This document shows positions 17,760 to 27,281 of a DNA stretch of 64,000 nucleotides, piece by piece (within the stretch, counting starts at the first letter, position 1; every line of letters starts with the position of its first letter). The notes below the pieces were generated by a model, which made no database searches, was not told the DNA's origin, and saw only the letters and a program-made list of their open reading frames with translations. Made by a program: the position numbers and the translations under genes. The stretch lies in NCBI RefSeq assembly GCF_001439815.1, contig NZ_JYLM01000003.1, positions 372,001 to 436,000 on the forward strand. The letters are read 5' to 3'. The stretch comes from Pseudomonas orientalis (GTDB lineage: Bacteria; Pseudomonadota; Gammaproteobacteria; Pseudomonadales; Pseudomonadaceae).

Positions 17760-18947
17760 ATGCAAAACGTTCAGGTAAAACCCAGCACCGTCGTATGGCT
17801 GATGATCAGTGTGGTACTGGTCGCCCTTAACCTGCGCCCGTCGATGGCGGCCGTGGGGCCCTTGCTGTCGTCGATTCGCGCTGATGTGCCGCTCAATTTC
17901 AGCGGCGCGGCGTTGCTGACCATGCTGCCCGTCATGAGCATGGGCCTGGCGATGTTCTTTGGCATGGGCCTGGCTCAGCGCTTTGGCGAGCACCGCAGCA
18001 TCGTGGTGTCGCTGCTGGTGATTGGCGTGGCGACACTGTCGCGGTTGTGGCTGGATTCGGCGCTGGAACTCATCGTCAGCGCGATGGCGGCAGGGGTCGG
18101 GATCGCGCTGATCCAGGCGGTGATGCCGGCGCTGATCAAGTCGCGCTCGGGTGATAAGGTTTCAGTGTTCATGGGCCTGTATGTCACCGCGATCATGGCC
18201 GGCGCCGCGCTGGCCGCGTCGTTTGCGCCGTTTGTGCAAGTGCACACCGGCAGTTGGCGCATCGGCCTGGCGATATGGGCGGGGCTGGCGCTGCTCGCGC
18301 TGGTGTTCTGGTACGCCCAGCGCTCGGCGTTACCCGCCGTGCCTCAGGTCGACAGCGGCCCGCAGGTATCCTTTTTCCGCAACCGTCGGGCCTGGTTGCT
18401 CGCACTGTTTTTCGGCCTCGGCACGGCGTGCTACACCTGCGTGCTGGCGTGGCTGGCGCCGTATTACGTCGAGCAGGGTTGGAGCGAGCAGCATGCCGGT
18501 TTGCTGCTGGGTTTGCTCACCGCCATGGAAGTGGTTTCCGGCCTGGCAACGCCCGCCATCGCCAATCGCCGCCGGGACAAACGCGGCGTGGTTGCGGTAT
18601 TGCTGGTGCTGATCATCATCGGCTTCGGCGGCCTGATCCTCAGCCCCCGGCAGTTGAACCTGCTGTGGCCGTGCCTGCTCGGCCTGGGTATCGGCGGCCT
18701 GTTCCCAATGAGCCTGATCCTGTCCCTCGACCACCTCGACAACCCGCGCCGTGCCGGCGGCCTGACCGCGTTCGTGCAGGGTATCGGCTACCTGATCGCC
18801 GGCGTGTCGCCACTGATCGCCGGGATGATCCGCGACCAGTTGGGCAGCTTTGAGGGGGCGTGGTGGTCATTGGCGGCTGTGGTGGTAGCGATGCTGCTGA
18901 TGGTCACGCGCTTCAATCCAGTGCATTACGCGCGGCATATCCGCTGA
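17760..18947 (+). CDS. CynX/NimT-family MFS transporter
   Basis: A 395-residue, 12-TM major facilitator of the CynX/NimT (cyanate/nitroimidazole) family. LVALNLRPSMAAVGPLL in TM1 is the family signature, and the middle loop and second six-helix bundle follow the family plan. The substrate is probably a small organic anion or drug, but is not known. The ATG at 17760 has CAAGGCAGG upstream; a longer frame to 17703 adds a Pro-rich stretch unlikely to be translated. Confidence 0.84.
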   Translation: MQNVQVKPSTVVWLMISVVLVALNLRPSMAAVGPLLSSIRADVPLNFSGAALLTMLPVMSMGLAMFFGMGLAQRFGEHRSIVVSLLVIGVATLSRLWLDSALELIVSAMAAGVGIALIQAVMPALIKSRSGDKVSVFMGLYVTAIMAGAALAASFAPFVQVHTGSWRIGLAIWAGLALLALVFWYAQRSALPAVPQVDSGPQVSFFRNRRAWLLALFFGLGTACYTCVLAWLAPYYVEQGWSEQHAGLLLGLLTAMEVVSGLATPAIANRRRDKRGVVAVLLVLIIIGFGGLILSPRQLNLLWPCLLGLGIGGLFPMSLILSLDHLDNPRRAGGLTAFVQGIGYLIAGVSPLIAGMIRDQLGSFEGAWWSLAAVVVAMLLMVTRFNPVHYARHIR

Positions 18948-19084
18948 GGTCGTGTTGCAAACACTATTTGTCCCACTCAAAACATAGAAGAGTCCTACAG
19001 AGCTTTCTATTGGTACGAGCGTTCCGTTAACATTTTGCTCAGTCTTGTACTGAGTTCGGTACAAAGGGTTTACGGACGAAACCG

Positions 19085-20020
19085 ATGCTAAACAGTAACT
19101 TGCTCAGAAAGCTCGATATGCAGGACTTGATGGTGTTTGTCGCTGTCTACGACCAGAGCAGCGTTACCGATGTGTCCGAAACGCTGTTCGTCAGCCAGTC
19201 CACCGTCAGTTACAGCCTGAAGAAGCTGCGCACCAGTTTTGAAGACGAGTTGTTTATCAACACAAGGGCGGGCATGCGTCCGACCTCCAAAGCCACCACG
19301 ATGTACGGCCACGTGCAGAAAATCCTTGAAAGCATCAACCTGTGCCACGCCGGGAACCAGGCCTTCGACCCGACCCGCAAGGCCGTGACCTTCAATGTGT
19401 GCGCCCCGGAATACTTCGAACAACTGATCCTGCCGCGCCTGCTGAAAAACTTCGACCGCGCCGACCTGCCGGTGAACGTCAATGTGCACAAGCTGGAAGC
19501 CGACATTCCCGCCGACGACTTGCGCGAAGGCCGCCTTGACCTGGTGATCTGTTTCGGCCCGAACTTTCACCGCGCCCATAAAGACTTCAAGAGCCAAATG
19601 CTGCTCGAAGACGACCTGGTGTGCGTCTTCGACAAACGCTCGGCGCCGCAGGAAGCGGCGTTCAGCCTGCAAGCCTTCGTCGAGCGGCGCCACGTGTTTC
19701 CCACGCCCTGGACGTCCGCCACCAACATGATCGACGGCTGGCTGGCGCGCCAGGCGCACAAACGCCAGGTGATCGCGCGGGCCAACAGCTACGGCGCGGC
19801 GTTGAAGATGATCAGCGGCACCGACTTCATCGTGACCCTGCCGCGCCGCGTGCAAAAGCTGCTGGCGTCGACCTCGGCGTACGGGTGCTGCGAAGCCCCG
19901 CAGGGTTTGCCGGGCTTCACCCTGGAGATGCAGTGGAACGAAACCAGCGAACAGGACAGCGCCAATACCTGGTTTCGCGAGCAGGTCGTCAAGGTGTGCG
20001 CGGATCAGGGGCTTGTATAG
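19085..20020 (+). CDS. LysR-family transcriptional regulator
   Basis: A 311-residue LTTR. The HTH is at about 21-45 (SVTDVSETLFVSQSTVSYSLKKLR), followed by FEDELFINTRAGMRPT, and the effector domain. The sequence belongs to the NodD/LinR-like group with a short linker. Upstream gene 17760 is a CynX-type MFS on the same strand 137 bases away; target genes are not evident. Its 3' end faces the isomerase gene at 20029 with eight bases between stops. Confidence 0.88.
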   Translation: MLNSNLLRKLDMQDLMVFVAVYDQSSVTDVSETLFVSQSTVSYSLKKLRTSFEDELFINTRAGMRPTSKATTMYGHVQKILESINLCHAGNQAFDPTRKAVTFNVCAPEYFEQLILPRLLKNFDRADLPVNVNVHKLEADIPADDLREGRLDLVICFGPNFHRAHKDFKSQMLLEDDLVCVFDKRSAPQEAAFSLQAFVERRHVFPTPWTSATNMIDGWLARQAHKRQVIARANSYGAALKMISGTDFIVTLPRRVQKLLASTSAYGCCEAPQGLPGFTLEMQWNETSEQDSANTWFREQVVKVCADQGLV

Positions 20021-20028
20021 GCGCGGGG

Positions 20029-20391
20029 TCAGCCAATCGCCACTTTGCTGTAGGCATCGCGATCCATATCACGCAATTCGACGCTCAGTTGCACCTGCAC
20101 ACCCTCGGGCCACGGGCCCAGGTCCTGCAGCACCGCCAGCAGGCTTTGCGACAGTTGCTGCTTGGTCTGCGGCGAGCGCCCGCTGAGCAATGCCAGGCGT
20201 GCCGCGACAAAACCCCGCTCATTCAAGCCGGTGCCTACACGAAAGTTCTCCACTTTCAGCGCCCGGCTCTTGATGTCGAACTCGGCGCCAAACTGACCGG
20301 AAGCCACCAGCGCATGGTTGAGGCGCAACAGAGCCTTGTCGGTGTCCAGTTGCGTCAGGTTGGCGGTGTATTCGAGGTGCAGATGCGGCAT
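20029..20391 (-). CDS. 5-carboxymethyl-2-hydroxymuconate delta-isomerase (CHMI)
   Basis: A 120-residue protein of the 4-oxalocrotonate-tautomerase superfamily, CHMI branch (HpaF-like). MPHLHLEYTANL at the N-terminus provides the catalytic Pro exposed after Met removal; FDIKSRALKVENFRVG and LLSGRSPQTKQQLSQSLL are also typical. It would isomerise 5-carboxymethyl-2-hydroxymuconate in homoprotocatechuate degradation. No other hpa genes are in the window, so it may serve another enol-keto isomerisation. It lies 51 bases downstream of a LysR gene on the same strand. Confidence 0.83.
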   Translation of the reverse strand: MPHLHLEYTANLTQLDTDKALLRLNHALVASGQFGAEFDIKSRALKVENFRVGTGLNERGFVAARLALLSGRSPQTKQQLSQSLLAVLQDLGPWPEGVQVQLSVELRDMDRDAYSKVAIG

Positions 20392-20442
20392 GGGTTTCTC
20401 CGAGTTTTTTGTAGGAAAAGTCTTGAATATACACCACGGGCT

Positions 20443-21366
20443 TTACACCGCGAGCGCAAGCCCTCGATCACTCATGAACGCCTCCAACCGCGAGCGCATC
20501 CAGCGTTCCGCCGGATCGGTGTCGACGTGACTGAGCCAGACCATCGACAAGTCCAGGGTCGGCGTTTCAAACGGAAACGCCTCGCAGAACAGGTTCCCGC
20601 CGGCGGCCATGGCCTGGGCGGTGTAGTCCGGCAGGCTGGCGATCATGTCAGTGCCGGCGAGCAATGCCGGCAATGAACTGTATTGGGGTACCGACAGCAC
20701 CACGTGCCGCTTGCGCCCGATCTCGGCCAGCCACTCATCGGCAAACCCGGCCACGTTGGCGGTGTGGGACACCAGCACATGGGGCCGTGCGCAATATTCG
20801 TCGAGGGTCAGCGGTGTGTCGGACGCATCGGCGCGCAACAGGCAAGGCCGGATATGCCGCAGCAGCTTGCGCTTGGCATTCGCCGGCAGGCCGCGGGTCT
20901 GGGTGATGCCGACGGTGATATCGCCGGAAGCCAGCAGGTCGGGAATGCGCCAGTAATCCACATGCTGCACCACGAACACCACCTGTGGCGCTTCCTGGCG
21001 CAGCGCCCGCAGCAACGGCGGCAGCAGGCCGAACTCGACATCATCGGACAGGCCGATACGAAAGGTCATGGTGCTGATGGACGGGTCGAAATCATGGGTC
21101 AGGCTCAAGGCAGACGACAGTGAATCCAGGGCCGGCGACAAGTGCTGGATGATTTCCTCGGCGCGCGCGGTGGGCTCCATGCGGTGGCCGACGCGGATGA
21201 ACAACGGGTCATTGAACAAAGTGCGCAGACGATTGAGCGCCGAACTGATGGTCGGCTGGCCGAGAAACAGCTTCTCCGCCACCCGGGTCACATTGCGCTC
21301 GAGCATCAGCGCTTCGAAGACCACCATCAGGTTGATATCGGCCTTGCGTAATTCATTGCGATTCAT
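20443..21366 (-). CDS. LysR-family regulator, divergent from citrate-type MFS
   Basis: A 307-residue LTTR with HTH at about 23-50 (RNVTRVAEKLFLGQPTISSALNRLR) and NDPLFIRVGHRMEPTARA following. The ATG at 21366 has an AAGGGG upstream; a TTG seven codons earlier is less likely. It is divergent from the MFS gene at 21644. A perfect ATTGAT-N11-ATCAAT LysR box at 21521 lies in the shared intergenic region, so it most likely controls the transporter pair. Confidence 0.9.
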   Translation of the reverse strand: MNRNELRKADINLMVVFEALMLERNVTRVAEKLFLGQPTISSALNRLRTLFNDPLFIRVGHRMEPTARAEEIIQHLSPALDSLSSALSLTHDFDPSISTMTFRIGLSDDVEFGLLPPLLRALRQEAPQVVFVVQHVDYWRIPDLLASGDITVGITQTRGLPANAKRKLLRHIRPCLLRADASDTPLTLDEYCARPHVLVSHTANVAGFADEWLAEIGRKRHVVLSVPQYSSLPALLAGTDMIASLPDYTAQAMAAGGNLFCEAFPFETPTLDLSMVWLSHVDTDPAERWMRSRLEAFMSDRGLALAV

Positions 21367-21520
21367 CGGCGCCCGCCCCTTCCCCAAGACAAACCGCAGT
21401 TTAGAAAGGCAAGGGGGCGGCGTCTATGTGGGTCGAAGCATCGGTTTGTCAGTGGGAGCCCACTCCCACCGTTGAATCGCGTTGGGCTTGAAATGAAGTT
21501 TTCCAGTCACGGGCGCCCCG

Positions 21521-21543
21521 ATTGATAGCTATCACGCATCAAT
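21521..21543. promoter_or_regulatory. LysR-type operator (T-N11-A, perfect dyad)
   Basis: ATTGAT (21521-21526), 11 bases, ATCAAT (21538-21543): a perfect interrupted dyad of LTTR recognition-box form. A 12-bp palindrome TGATAGCTATCA (21523-21534) overlaps it. It lies between the divergent LysR and MFS genes, 100 bases upstream of the MFS start. Confidence 0.65.
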
Positions 21544-21643
21544 CTATCCAAATTTGTCACTTATCATTTCTAAATGTGTCAGCCACTATCCCCAGTCTTA
21601 AGCGAAACAAGCACTTTAAAAAGAACGCTGGAGACACAAAACC

Positions 21644-22951
21644 ATGACTAGCCCTTCCCGGCCTGCGGCTGCCCACTCGAAAGTAGGCGCCGTACTGCGC
21701 GTTACTTCGGGCAACTTCCTCGAACAGTTCGATTTTTTCCTGTTCGGGTTCTATGCCACCTACATCGCTGCTGCCTTCTTCCCCGCCGCCAATGAATTCG
21801 CGTCATTAATGATGACGTTCGCCGTGTTCGGCGCTGGCTTCCTGATGCGGCCACTGGGCGCCATCATTCTGGGTGCATACATTGACGACGTGGGTCGCCG
21901 CAAAGGCTTGATCGTGACCCTGTCGATCATGGCCAGCGGCACCTTGCTGATCGTGCTGGTGCCCGGTTATCACACCATTGGCCTGTGGGCACCGTTGCTG
22001 GTGCTGCTGGGTCGCCTGTTGCAAGGCTTCTCGGCCGGTGCGGAACTGGGCGGTGTGTCGGTGTACCTGTCGGAAATGGCCACGCCGGGCCGCAAGGGCT
22101 TCTACACCAGCTGGCAGTCGGGCAGCCAGCAGATCTCCATTGTGGTCGCCGCCGCACTCGGCTATGGCTTGAACGTATGGATGGAGCCGGCCGTAGTGGC
22201 TGATTGGGGCTGGCGCATTCCGTTCGCCGTGGGTTGCGTGATCATCCCGTTTATCTTCGTGCTGCGCCGTAACCTGCAGGAAACCGAAGAGTTCGCCAAG
22301 CGCAAGCACCGCCCGACCATGCGTGAAGTGATGGCCACCCTGGTGAAAAACTGGACCGTGGTCATTGGCGGCATGCTGATGGTGGCAATGACCACCACCG
22401 CGTTCTACCTGATTACCGTGTACGCACCGACCTTCGGCAAGACCGTGCTGCAACTGAGCACTTCCGACGCCCTGCTGGTGACATTGCTGGTGGCGGTGTC
22501 GAACTTTGTCTGGCTACCGATCGGCGGCATCCTGAGCGACCGCTTCGGCCGCAAGCCGGTGCTGATCGCCATGACCGTGCTGACTGTTCTCACGGCTTAT
22601 CCAGCGTTGTCCTACGTGGTCAACGCGCCAAGCTTTGCACACATGCTGGAAACGCTGCTGTGGTTCTCCTTCCTCTACGGCATGTACAACGGCGCAATGA
22701 TCCCGGCGCTGACTGAAATCATGCCAGTGGAGGTGCGCGTGGCAGGCTTCTCCCTGGCCTACAGCCTGGCGACCGCCGTCTTCGGAGGCTTCACTCCGGC
22801 GATCTCGACCTGGTTCATTCACATCACCGAAGACAAGGCTTCGCCCGCCTACTGGATGATGTTCGCTGCGCTGTGTGCCCTGTGTTCCACCCTGGCGCTG
22901 TATCGCCGCGCCAACACCCGGGGCCAGGTCATGCAGGGGGCTGTGCAATGA
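21644..22951 (+). CDS. Citrate/tricarballylate-type MFS proton symporter
   Basis: A 435-residue metabolite:H+ symporter (MFS, 12 TM). [21 protein letters not shown] in TM1, then [21 protein letters not shown] (family motif in loop 2-3) and [26 protein letters not shown] match citrate (CitA) and tricarballylate (TcuC) carriers. It likely imports a tricarboxylate with protons. GGAGACA precedes the ATG. Its stop overlaps the start of the next gene by four bases. Confidence 0.85.
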   Translation: MTSPSRPAAAHSKVGAVLRVTSGNFLEQFDFFLFGFYATYIAAAFFPAANEFASLMMTFAVFGAGFLMRPLGAIILGAYIDDVGRRKGLIVTLSIMASGTLLIVLVPGYHTIGLWAPLLVLLGRLLQGFSAGAELGGVSVYLSEMATPGRKGFYTSWQSGSQQISIVVAAALGYGLNVWMEPAVVADWGWRIPFAVGCVIIPFIFVLRRNLQETEEFAKRKHRPTMREVMATLVKNWTVVIGGMLMVAMTTTAFYLITVYAPTFGKTVLQLSTSDALLVTLLVAVSNFVWLPIGGILSDRFGRKPVLIAMTVLTVLTAYPALSYVVNAPSFAHMLETLLWFSFLYGMYNGAMIPALTEIMPVEVRVAGFSLAYSLATAVFGGFTPAISTWFIHITEDKASPAYWMMFAALCALCSTLALYRRANTRGQVMQGAVQ

Positions 22952-23706
22952 AGCCGCTGTTCAAAACCCTCACCGCCTTGGTCCTTGGTGCCCTGGCGCT
23001 GTCAGCCCAGGCTGAAGAACTCAAAGTGATGACCTCCGGCGGCTTCACCGCCGCCTATAAACTGCTCGGCCCGCAATATGCCAAGCAAAGCGGTGACACC
23101 CTGGACACCATCCTCGGCCCGTCCATGGGCAAGGCGCCCGAAGCGATTCCCAACCGCCTGGCCCGTGGCGAACACGCCGATGTGGTGATCATGGTCGGCT
23201 ACGCCCTGGATGAGCTGATCAAACAAGGCAAGGTCGACCCCGCGTCCCGCGTGGAACTGGCGGATTCGCGAATTGGCCTGGTCGTGAAGGAAGGCGCGGC
23301 AAAACCTGCGATCAACACGGACGCCGAACTCAAGGCCGTACTGAGCAAGGCCAAATCCGTGGCGTATTCGGACAGCGCCAGCGGCGTGTATGTCGAGAAG
23401 GAACTGTTCAAGAAGCTCGGCATGCCGGCCAAGGGCACCATGATCGAACGCGTACCGGTGGGCGAACAGGTGGCCAAGGGTGACTACGAAGTCGGCTTGC
23501 AGCAGGTGGCGGAACTGTTGCCGGTCAAGGGCGTGACGTTTGTCGGCAAGATCCCGGAGGACGTGCAGTCCGTTACGCGTTTCGCGGCGGGCATTCCGGT
23601 CAATGCCGAACACCCGCAAGAGGCCAAGGCGCTGCTGCAGTTCATGGCCTCGCCCCAGGCTCAACCGGTGGTGCAATCCACCGGCCTGGACTCGGTGTCA
23701 CGCTGA
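22948..23706 (+). CDS. ModA-like periplasmic substrate-binding protein
   Basis: A 252-residue exported protein (signal peptide about 1-22, AQA). The type II periplasmic-binding fold of the molybdate/thiosulfate-binding group is suggested by [41 protein letters not shown] and [15 protein letters not shown] segments. It starts at the ATGA overlapping the MFS stop, so it is translationally coupled to the symporter. No ABC permease or ATPase follows. It might deliver or scavenge an organic anion for the symporter, a speculative role. Confidence 0.8.
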   Translation: MKPLFKTLTALVLGALALSAQAEELKVMTSGGFTAAYKLLGPQYAKQSGDTLDTILGPSMGKAPEAIPNRLARGEHADVVIMVGYALDELIKQGKVDPASRVELADSRIGLVVKEGAAKPAINTDAELKAVLSKAKSVAYSDSASGVYVEKELFKKLGMPAKGTMIERVPVGEQVAKGDYEVGLQQVAELLPVKGVTFVGKIPEDVQSVTRFAAGIPVNAEHPQEAKALLQFMASPQAQPVVQSTGLDSVSR

Positions 23707-24600
23707 CCGAAACGGCATCTCCCGCACCAACCGCTCCAACTCCAGCGCCGCCGGCGGCAATGTCCGCCCGCGGCGCTTGATCAAGCCCACATTGCGCATC
23801 ACCTGCGGCTCCACCAGCGGCACACTCACCAGAATCGGGTGCTCACAGGCCGGCATCGCAATCGACGGCACCATCGCCACGCCCAACCCCGCTTCCACCA
23901 GCCCGATCATCGTGGTCACGTGGTGGGTCTCGCAGATACTCGGCTTTTTCACCCGCACACCGCGCAGGGCCTGGTCCAGCAGGAAGCGGTTGCCCGAGGT
24001 TTTATCCACGCTGATGTAGTCATGCTCGTAGGCTTCGGTCCACGTCACGCTCTCACGGGCGGCCAGCGGATGGTCACGACGACAGGCCAGCACATAGCGC
24101 TCCTGCAGCAACAGCTCGAACTCCACTTCATCGGCCAGGCTGCCGCTGAAACTCACGCCAAAATCCGCCTCGCCACTTTCCACCGCATTGCACACCTCGC
24201 CGGCACTGGCATCCAGTACCCGCAGGCGAATCTTCGGATACAGCTTGTGGAATTCGGAAATGACGTGGGGCATGAAGTAATACGCGGTGGAGGGCACACA
24301 GGCGATGGTGACATTGCCCATGCGCGTGGACGCGACGTTACTGATGCCCATCAAGGCGATGTCCAGGTCGTCGAGCATGCGTTCGACCTGAGGCAGGAAT
24401 GCACGGCCGACCATGGTCAGGCTGACCCGCCGTGTGGTGCGTTCGAACAGTTTCACATCCAGGGCGGACTCAAGCTTTTCGATGCGCCGGCTGAGCGCGG
24501 GTTGGGAAATTCGAATGGCCTCGGCGGCACCGCGAAAACTGCCCTTGTCTACTACGGCGCGGAAGGCCTGGAGGTCGTTGAGGTCGAAGTTGATGATCAC
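23698..24600 (-). CDS. LysR-family transcriptional regulator
   Basis: A 300-residue LTTR if started at the GTG at 24600 (VIINFDLNDLQAFRAVVD), the usual family length; an ATG at 24663 would add 21 residues. HTH at about 20-40: FRGAAEAIRISQPALSRRIEKLESALDVKLFERTTRRVSLT. Its last nine bases overlap the end of the convergent ModA-like gene, so transcription of the two interferes. Target genes are unknown. Confidence 0.86.
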   Translation of the reverse strand: MIINFDLNDLQAFRAVVDKGSFRGAAEAIRISQPALSRRIEKLESALDVKLFERTTRRVSLTMVGRAFLPQVERMLDDLDIALMGISNVASTRMGNVTIACVPSTAYYFMPHVISEFHKLYPKIRLRVLDASAGEVCNAVESGEADFGVSFSGSLADEVEFELLLQERYVLACRRDHPLAARESVTWTEAYEHDYISVDKTSGNRFLLDQALRGVRVKKPSICETHHVTTMIGLVEAGLGVAMVPSIAMPACEHPILVSVPLVEPQVMRNVGLIKRRGRTLPPAALELERLVREMPFRSA

Positions 24601-24933
24601 GGGAGGCAGGCCAGGATGGACGATGTGGCGGGCATTATCATATGGGAGCGGGCGGGACGCCATGCGGGCCGGTCCGGGTCTGCGGACATATCCCCGTTAC
24701 ACATATGAAGTCATACATATCAGCAGGTTATCGTCTTCCTACGGCCACGCGATTGCCAAAACGGGTCAATACTTGCGACCTGACCTACTTAACGGGAGCT
24801 GTAACACCTCATGGAAACCCATTCATTCTGGGCAGACGACGAAACGCCGGATATCGGCATCGATCTGTTGCTTCTTGCATCGCGCCAATGGTCCAGTAGG
24901 ATTGAATCCTACCCAGACTCGGCGGACCTCCAG

Positions 24934-25215
24934 ATGCGCTCGACCCAACAAATGAGCATTACGTTGCCCATTGAAATGGCCACCTTGGTCAAAGCCAAGG
25001 TCGCCTCCGGTGAATATGCCAGCGAAAGTGAAGTGATTCGCGATGGCCTGCGGGCTTTGCTGGCGCGCGACCGTGCCATGGAAGACTGGCTGCGCGACGA
25101 GGTGATGCCTGCGGCCGCTGCCCTGAACGCGGAGCCTGACCGGGCGTTGTCCACCGAGCAGGTTCGCGAACACATGGCAGCCAAACGCCAGCGAAAAAAC
25201 CCTGGCAAACCGTGA
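24934..25215 (+). CDS. parD: ParD-type antitoxin
   Basis: A 93-residue antitoxin (from the ATG at 24934). MSITLPIEMATLVKAKVASGEYASESEVIRDGLRAL is the ribbon-helix-helix DNA-binding domain of ParD; the Lys/Arg-rich C-terminus wraps the toxin. The stop overlaps the parE GTG by four bases. An in-frame ATG at 24811 would add 41 residues with no RHH relation; its GGGAG is 12 bases away, so the shorter start is preferred. The complex is expected to repress its own promoter. The upstream gap 24601-24933 holds an ACATATGA/TCATACAT imperfect dyad near 24702 and nothing else I can name. Confidence 0.85.
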   Translation: MRSTQQMSITLPIEMATLVKAKVASGEYASESEVIRDGLRALLARDRAMEDWLRDEVMPAAAALNAEPDRALSTEQVREHMAAKRQRKNPGKP

Positions 25216-25514
25216 GCTACTCGGTGGTTTTCGCGCCGCAAGCCCTGGCGCATCTTGATGCCCTTGAAGACTTCATCAGCGATGCAGCCTCCGCGGCAGT
25301 GGCTGCACGCTTTGTCGACAGCCTCATCAGCCACTGTGAAAGCTTTTCTCTGTTTCCCTTGCGTGGCACGCGCCGAGACGACCTGCTGACTGACTTGCGC
25401 ATCACGCACTACCGACACAGCACCGTCATTGCATTCACGGTGAACACTGCGAACAAAACAGTGTCGATCCTCGGCGTGTTTTATGGCGGGCAAAGCTATG
25501 CAGGGTTGCTTTAG
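25212..25514 (+). CDS. parE: ParE/RelE-superfamily toxin
   Basis: A 100-residue toxin of the ParE branch: MSYSVVFAPQALAHLDALEDFISDAAS, then a helical hairpin and the beta-sheet R-x-x-x-Y-R-H-S-x-V-I-A-F (THYRHSTVIAF), ending VSILGVFYGGQSYAG. ParE toxins poison DNA gyrase; other members differ, so the target is inferred. It begins with GTG overlapping parD (GTGA). It ends 149 bases before the stressosome cluster. Confidence 0.85.
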   Translation: MSYSVVFAPQALAHLDALEDFISDAASAAVAARFVDSLISHCESFSLFPLRGTRRDDLLTDLRITHYRHSTVIAFTVNTANKTVSILGVFYGGQSYAGLL

Positions 25515-25663
25515 CCTCGGCAAGTTGATGCGCGGGGTCCAATGCGTTCGGCGCGGCCGAAACCTGCGCAACTTTGATACGAAAAGCCTTCGAAATACTT
25601 CTAAATCCTACAGTTTAGTATAAATTGCGTGCAGCTCATTCAAGGCACTCAAGGAGGTTACCC

Positions 25664-26515
25664 GTGGCAACTCTGCAAACGAACACAATCCAGGCGCTGC
25701 ATGAAAATCGTATCGCTCTCCTTGACGAATGGAACACCAGTCTCGAGGCCTCGGGTGCAACGCGTAACGTGAAGGTCGATGATGTCAAACAGCAGACTCG
25801 TGAATTCCTCGGGCTGCTGAGCGCCGCCTTGCAACAAGGTGGCTCGCAAAATACCAACCACGAAAACTGGGCGGAAACCCGAGTGTTCCTGGAGAAACTG
25901 TCCCACAGCCGTGCCCTGGCCGGCCAGGACTCGCAACAGACCGCCAGCTTCATCTTCGCCCTCAAGGGTCCACTGTTTGCGTTGCTGCAACGCGAGTACG
26001 CCGAGCAACCGGCGCAACTGGGCGAACAACTCTGGGAAATTTCCGAGCTGCTCGATGCACTGGGCATGCACACCATCCGCACCTTCCAGAAATCCCGTGA
26101 GTCGGTGATCAAGCGCCAGCAGGAAGAACTGCTGGAACTCTCCACGCCGGTGGTCAAGCTGTGGGATGGCGTACTGGCCCTGCCGATGATCGGCACCCTG
26201 GATTCGCAACGCACCCAGGTCGTGATGGAATCGCTGCTGCAGCGGATCGTCGACACCGGCGCAGAGATCGCCATTATCGACATCACCGGCGTGCCGACCG
26301 TCGATACCCTGGTCGCCCAGCATCTGTTGAAAACCGTTACCGCCATCCGCTTGATGGGCGCCGACTGCATCATCAGTGGCGTGCGTCCGCAAATCGCCCA
26401 GACCATCGTGCACCTGGGCCTGGACCTTCAGGGTGTGGTGACCAAAGCCAATCTCGCCGACGCATTGGCCTTGGCGCTCAAACGCCTGGGCGTCAACATC
26501 ACCAAGGCTGTTTAA
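25664..26515 (+). CDS. rsbR: RsbR-like stressosome scaffold (RsbRD-N + STAS)
   Basis: A 283-residue protein. Residues about 8-150 are helical, of the RsbRD N-terminal sensor type (ALHENRIALLDEWNTSL), with no globin histidine pattern. Residues 160-275 form a STAS domain: IDITGVPTVDTLVAQHL carries Thr215, equivalent to the RsbT-phosphorylated Thr of Bacillus RsbRA, and GVRPQIAQTIVHLG carries Thr247, close to its second site. The GTG start has a near-perfect AAGGAGG six bases upstream. First gene of a six-gene cluster. RsbR and RsbS assemble into the large cytoplasmic stressosome. Confidence 0.88.
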   Translation: MATLQTNTIQALHENRIALLDEWNTSLEASGATRNVKVDDVKQQTREFLGLLSAALQQGGSQNTNHENWAETRVFLEKLSHSRALAGQDSQQTASFIFALKGPLFALLQREYAEQPAQLGEQLWEISELLDALGMHTIRTFQKSRESVIKRQQEELLELSTPVVKLWDGVLALPMIGTLDSQRTQVVMESLLQRIVDTGAEIAIIDITGVPTVDTLVAQHLLKTVTAIRLMGADCIISGVRPQIAQTIVHLGLDLQGVVTKANLADALALALKRLGVNITKAV

Positions 26516-26517
26516 GC

Positions 26518-26880
26518 ATGGAACGCATCCCTATTTTGCAGATGGGCGAGTTTTTGCTCGTGACCATCCAGGTGGACATGCACGACCAACTCGCGCTGAC
26601 CTTGCAGGACGATCTGTCCGAGCGTATCAGCCGTACCTCGGCGCGCGGCGTGCTCATCGATATCTCGGCGCTGGACATGGTCGACTCTTTCATCGGCCGC
26701 ATGATCGGTACCATCTCCGGGCTGTCCCGGATCATGGATGCACAAACCGTACTGGTGGGCATGCAGCCCGCAGTCGCCATTACTCTGGTGGAACTGGGCA
26801 TGACCCTGCCCGGGGTGGCGACCGCACTCAATGTCGAGCGTGGCATGAAGCTGTTGCGCGACCGGGTAGAACACTCATGA
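26518..26880 (+). CDS. rsbS: RsbS-like STAS stressosome protein
   Basis: A 120-residue single STAS domain. IDISALDMVDSFIGRMIG places Ser57 at the position of the RsbT-phosphorylated serine of Bacillus RsbS (Ser59). RsbS sequesters the kinase RsbT until phosphorylation releases it. Two bases separate it from rsbR, and it overlaps rsbT by four bases (ATGA). These contacts strongly suggest stoichiometric synthesis of the complex. Function is inferred from the family. Confidence 0.9.
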   Translation: MERIPILQMGEFLLVTIQVDMHDQLALTLQDDLSERISRTSARGVLIDISALDMVDSFIGRMIGTISGLSRIMDAQTVLVGMQPAVAITLVELGMTLPGVATALNVERGMKLLRDRVEHS

Positions 26881-27281
26881 ACCAAGCCAGCAGCGGCACA
26901 CACCCTGTGCTGATAGAACAGGACGTTGTGCTGGCTCGACAATTGGTACGCAAACTGGCCCAGGACTGCGGCATGCGCCTGATCGACTTGACCAAACTGG
27001 TCACGGCGGTCAGCGAGTTGGCGCGTAACACCGTGGTCTATGGCGGTGGTGGTTATATGGACTGGGCAGTGATCGAGAAAGATCACCGCCCCGGCGTTCG
27101 CCTCACGTTTCGCGACGAGGGGCCAGGGATTCCCGACCTCAAGCTGGCGATGACCGACGGCTGGACTTCCGGAGGCGGTCTGGGCCTTGGACTCACCGGG
27201 GCCAAGCGTCTGGTGGACGAGTTTGAACTGGACACCGAGCCTGGCAAGGGTACCCGCGTGACGATTACCCGATGGGCCTGA
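26877..27281 (+). CDS. rsbT: RsbT-like serine/threonine kinase (GHKL ATPase)
   Basis: A 134-residue GHKL-type protein kinase. The N-box AVSELARNTVVYGGGG (Asn51), G1 box RDEGPGIPD (Asp80) and G2 box GGGLGLGLTGAKRLVDEF (about 99-116) are intact. In the known system it is bound by RsbS at rest, phosphorylates RsbR and RsbS under stress, then activates a downstream phosphatase or signalling protein. It overlaps rsbS by four bases and the next gene by 10. Confidence 0.9.
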   Translation: MNQASSGTHPVLIEQDVVLARQLVRKLAQDCGMRLIDLTKLVTAVSELARNTVVYGGGGYMDWAVIEKDHRPGVRLTFRDEGPGIPDLKLAMTDGWTSGGGLGLGLTGAKRLVDEFELDTEPGKGTRVTITRWA

